DNA from: Planctomycetaceae bacterium
GTDB taxonomy: Bacteria; Planctomycetota; Planctomycetia; Planctomycetales; Planctomycetaceae
Assembly: GCA_900299185.1 (NCBI GenBank)
Contig: OMIV01000257.1
Coordinates: 1 to 36,455, forward strand
DNA: 36,455 nt
Reading direction: 5' to 3'
The position numbers and the translations under genes were made by a program. Positions 33,402 to 36,455 of the stretch are shown here, piece after piece. Each line of letters begins with the position of its first letter. Position 1 is the stretch's first letter. The notes beneath the pieces are model-generated. The model did no database searches. It saw only the letters and a program-made list of their open reading frames with translations, and was not told where the DNA came from.

Positions 33402-35885
33402 ATGCCCCTTCGACTTGCTCTTCGACTGCGTGGTGGCCGAATGCTGCAAACAGCGGTAGTCGCTGGCGCGTGCTGGGGCGGAGTGCTCGCGGGAAGTTCG
33501 TTCGCTCAAGACCCCGAAGCGGAGTCCATTCAAGCACCATCAGCCGTCACCGACGAAGACTTAGCTGCGTTCCGCATGGCGGTTCTCGAACAGATTGCCG
33601 AGCACGGTTTGGCGAGCGACGCTCAGGTCTATCTGACGTCGCTCAGTCTCAGCCAAGACATCGCTCCACTGCCTCCACAGTTGATGCAACCGGATGCGTC
33701 CCGCATCGCTCTGCCAAGCAGCACTACTACGGCCAACGTCTTTCGCGGCGGTGCTCCGCGTAGCAATCTGCCAACCGATCGAGCCATCGCGTCCAAAGCT
33801 AGTTCGTCCGACCGAGTCCTCGGCATTGAAGCCCGAGTTCGCAACACCACGGACTCGGGTAGTTTGATTGGTTCGTCGACCAACAGCTCGGGAGTCACGA
33901 CTCAGAAACGCAATCCCATCATCAGCGACCCGCGCATTCGCGGCAGTCGAGTGGGTCATGTCGCGGCCTCGGGTTCGTATTGGGTGCCCGCTCGTATCGA
34001 CCTCGACACGATGCTTAGCAAGATCGACTCGCAGTTGATCGACGAGATCAAGATTGTGAAGGGGCCGTATTCGTCGCTGTATGGACCGGGCTCGGACTTC
34101 ATCGACTTCCAACTGAAACGCACGGCGAGATCTGAGTCGGGCACCGAAGCCGGTGGGACGTCAAGCTTGAGTTATCAGACCAATGGCGAGCAGTGGTATG
34201 GCCGCCAGACCGGCTATGTCGCGGGTGAGAATTGGGGAGCACGCGTCGGGTACGGGCAACGCACGGGCACGGACTACAAGTCCGGCAACGGGCAGCAGAT
34301 TCCATCGAGCTACAAGTCGCGCGATCTCGATGTGGCTGTCGGCATGGACTTCAGCGACGACAAGAATTTGGAAGTCATCTACCTGCATCAGGATCAGACC
34401 GACGTGGAACTGGCTGGCCAAGCGTTCGACTTGGACTCGCTGCTGACCAATGGCGTCGAAGCCACATGGACCGATCGAGGCATCGCCTGGGCCGATCGGC
34501 TGGTCCTCGAAACGTGGTACAACGAGACTCGATTGAAGGGCAACGCTCAGTCTCCGGCCAAGCGGCAGACTTTTCCGTTCTTGGATGTCATCCGTTATCG
34601 CGGCGTGACCAACGTGGACTCGGTCTCGACCGGCAGTAGTGCCAAGAGCGTCTGGGAGTTAGACACCGATCGCGAACTGACGGTCGGTGCCGACATGCGA
34701 GTCGTGCGACAAGGGCTCGACGAGATCTCCAGCGGACGCTTCGGCTTCAGCATCTTCACGAACGCGAACTCGCCAATTCCGCGTTCGGTGTCGGTCAATC
34801 CCGGGCTGCTAGCCGAACTGCGTGACACGTCGATCGAGGGACTGACTTTAACGACCGGCGTGCGTGCTGATGTGGTTTCGACGGAAGTGCTCGACGACGC
34901 GGCACGGTTGCAGAAGGTCGGCACGGGGAGCAGTTCTTACACAGGCATCCTCGGAACGAGCGACCTTGATCAGAGCTTTGGCTTGTGGTCGACCTACCTA
35001 ACTGCGGCTTATGAGCTCGATGAGAATTGGACGCTGACAGGGGGAGTCGGGCACGGCCAACGACCGCCGTCATTGACCGAGCTTTATGCTGCCGAGTCCT
35101 TCATGTTCTTGTTACAGAACGGACTCAACACCGTCACCGGTGATCCTCGTTTGAACCCGGAACGTCGCACGCAAATTGATCTGGGCTTGGCTTACGACGA
35201 CGACCGCTTTCGAGCCGGCGTCACGGGCTTCCATGCGTGGGTCAACGATCGTATCACCTTCGAAGCCATGAGTGTCCGACGTGGCCCTCCATTCGGAAAC
35301 ATCGAGCAGGTCAATCTGCGTTACGTGAATACGGACCTCGCGGCGCTCTATGGTTTTGAGGCCAACGCCGAATACGACGTCGCTCCGTGGATCTCGGTCT
35401 TCACGACCATGAACTATGTCGAAGGCACGGACCTGACTCGCAACGGCAACTACGCCACGCAACAAGCCTCAGGAGCGACGGCCAGCCAACAAGTGCCGGG
35501 TATGGCTCGCGGCACCTTCGCCAACACGGGGGCTGCACTTAACAACCACGAACCGTTGCCGGGCATCGCTCCGTTGGTGGCTCGGTCGGGCGTGCGTTTC
35601 AACGGCCATCTGTGGGACACGCTGTGGAATGTGGAACTCGCCGCACGCATGGTGGGTGCTCAAGACCGTGTCGCCAGCAGCTTGCTGGAATCCACCACCC
35701 CCGGCTTCACCGTGCTGGATCTGCGAACGCATTGGCTGGTCAACAACCACCTGTCGTTCGTCTCGGGCGTCGAGAATATCACCGACAAGAACTACCGCGA
35801 GCACTTCGACTTCCGCTCCGCCAACGGGCTCTCGGTCTATCAACCCGGAGTCAACTTCTACTTCGGCACCGAGCTGCAGTACTGA
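33402..35885 (+). CDS. TonB-dependent receptor-like outer-membrane protein
   Basis: Predicted outer-membrane transporter of 827 residues. Signal peptide about 1-35 (RMLQTAVVAGACWGGVLAGSSFA, then QDPEA). A plug-like domain lies at about 175-245, with DPRIRGSRVGHV and IDEIKIVKGPYSSLYGPG, the standard plug motif. From there to the end are alternating aromatic/polar strands typical of a 22-strand barrel, including PPSLTELYAAESF, NPERRTQIDLGLAYDDDRF and a C-terminus ending in aromatic Tyr (VNFYFGTELQY). No clear TonB box is evident. The substrate is unknown; siderophores, vitamin B12 and glycans are options. ATG 33402 is preferred over an upstream in-frame start at 33336 because it begins a normal signal peptide. 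No TonB or ExbBD gene is nearby. Confidence 0.86.
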   Translation: MPLRLALRLRGGRMLQTAVVAGACWGGVLAGSSFAQDPEAESIQAPSAVTDEDLAAFRMAVLEQIAEHGLASDAQVYLTSLSLSQDIAPLPPQLMQPDASRIALPSSTTTANVFRGGAPRSNLPTDRAIASKASSSDRVLGIEARVRNTTDSGSLIGSSTNSSGVTTQKRNPIISDPRIRGSRVGHVAASGSYWVPARIDLDTMLSKIDSQLIDEIKIVKGPYSSLYGPGSDFIDFQLKRTARSESGTEAGGTSSLSYQTNGEQWYGRQTGYVAGENWGARVGYGQRTGTDYKSGNGQQIPSSYKSRDLDVAVGMDFSDDKNLEVIYLHQDQTDVELAGQAFDLDSLLTNGVEATWTDRGIAWADRLVLETWYNETRLKGNAQSPAKRQTFPFLDVIRYRGVTNVDSVSTGSSAKSVWELDTDRELTVGADMRVVRQGLDEISSGRFGFSIFTNANSPIPRSVSVNPGLLAELRDTSIEGLTLTTGVRADVVSTEVLDDAARLQKVGTGSSSYTGILGTSDLDQSFGLWSTYLTAAYELDENWTLTGGVGHGQRPPSLTELYAAESFMFLLQNGLNTVTGDPRLNPERRTQIDLGLAYDDDRFRAGVTGFHAWVNDRITFEAMSVRRGPPFGNIEQVNLRYVNTDLAALYGFEANAEYDVAPWISVFTTMNYVEGTDLTRNGNYATQQASGATASQQVPGMARGTFANTGAALNNHEPLPGIAPLVARSGVRFNGHLWDTLWNVELAARMVGAQDRVASSLLESTTPGFTVLDLRTHWLVNNHLSFVSGVENITDKNYREHFDFRSANGLSVYQPGVNFYFGTELQY

Positions 35886-36105
35886 TCGAGTAAGTTTTCG
35901 TTCCACAGGCGGACGTTCGCGACGATCTCGGAGTTCGACACTCACGCTTAAAGCACGTCCAACCAACTCGAAAATAAAGAGAAGCAGCCGGCGAGGTTTG
36001 CAGGACCATAGAACCGATTCCATGGATTTGCAGAACTCTCACCGACGAAGCAACAAAACCATCAGACGTCGGCGAATCAGGTCAGACAACTAGTTCGTCA
36101 GAGTG

Positions 36106-36455
36106 CTAAATCGCATCAATCCAACTGGGGATTGATGCCAGCACGTTGGCGAGGACCGAGTCGAAGCCGTCGGTGACTCGGGTGTCGGCGGCGTCATCGT
36201 CGTACTTGTCTGCTCCGCCGTTGCCGACGAGCGAGTCCGTGCCGGACGCCTGAGTCGCTCGCGAACCGCCGATGAGGACGTCGTCGAGAGCACCGCCGAG
36301 CAAGGTGTCGTTGCCCTCTTTACCCAGCAGGATGACAGGAACTGCGGCCGCGCTGGCATCAAGGCGATTCGCACCGACGCCGCCGACGAGGGCCACTCGT
36401 TCGATGTTCGTCAGCGTCTCGGTGCCGGTTCCTGCGGAGACCAGTTGTGTCGCAC
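36106..36455 (-). CDS. C-terminal part of an RTX (hemolysin-type calcium-binding) repeat protein
   Basis: The minus-strand frame is open from the window edge to TAG at 36106-36108, so only about 115 C-terminal residues are seen and the 5' end is missing. The visible part has TGTETLTNIERVALVGG, then GKEGNDTLLGGALDDVLIGG, matching the GGxGxDxUx nonapeptide repeats that bind calcium in secreted RTX proteins. The last 40 residues (SLVGNGGADKYDDDAAD...) end in IDAI. Such proteins are often cell-surface or secreted by type I systems; function and full size are unknown. Confidence 0.82.
   Translation of the reverse strand, partial: ATQLVSAGTGTETLTNIERVALVGGVGANRLDASAAAVPVILLGKEGNDTLLGGALDDVLIGGSRATQASGTDSLVGNGGADKYDDDAADTRVTDGFDSVLANVLASIPSWIDAI

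Overview
The window reads as a chromosomal fragment of a planctomycete (phylum Planctomycetota). This rests on the gene families present, not on a database match: three Tat-exported DUF1501 proteins, two exported sulfatases with formylglycine-type cysteine motifs, large Ser/Thr kinases (one of them fused to TPR-like repeats, with a DWG in place of DFG), and weak or absent Shine-Dalgarno sites at many genes. The first 32 bases are not genomic. They match the Illumina Nextera transposase adapter, so the first gene is cut and its apparent start (MYKRQ...) is artificial.

Region 1 (about 0.1-10.3 kb, all + strand) is a complete chemotaxis-type cluster: a Ser/Thr kinase fused to degenerate receiver domains, then CheW, a soluble double-PAS methyl-accepting protein, CheR, CheA, CheC, CheD, CheY and CheB. 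Signal sensing, adaptation (CheR/CheB/CheD), phosphorelay (CheA/CheY) and signal termination (CheC) are all encoded. No flagellar genes are in view.

Region 2 (about 10.3-16.4 kb) is accessory. It begins with gene-poor sequence containing short repeats and a strong 13-bp terminator-like hairpin. Next comes a NACHT/STAND ATPase with an N-terminal restriction-endonuclease-like domain, a bacterial NLR-type defence candidate. An in-frame TAA separates it from its probable C-terminal sensor region. Then follow a long inverted repeat, more gene-poor sequence, and a MutT-like Nudix hydrolase on the minus strand.

Region 3 (about 16.7-26.4 kb) holds exported or catabolic planctomycete genes: a DUF1501 protein (+), two overlapping sulfatases (-) and a pair of DUF1501 proteins (-). 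Between the sulfatases and the DUF1501 pair lie a badly decayed IS630-family transposase and ruvC (+). Region 4 (26.7-29.1 kb, -) has a variant enolase and a squalene/phytoene synthase. Region 5 (29.3-36.5 kb) has a membrane-anchored kinase with TPR-like repeats (+), a TonB-dependent-receptor-like outer-membrane protein (+), and the C-terminal end of an RTX-repeat protein (-) that runs off the window.

Short perfect palindromes with 2-6 nt loops recur between genes in the right half. The best candidates for new biology are the endonuclease-NACHT gene with its internal stop, the kinase/pseudo-receiver fusion heading the chemotaxis cluster, and the enolase with two altered active-site positions.
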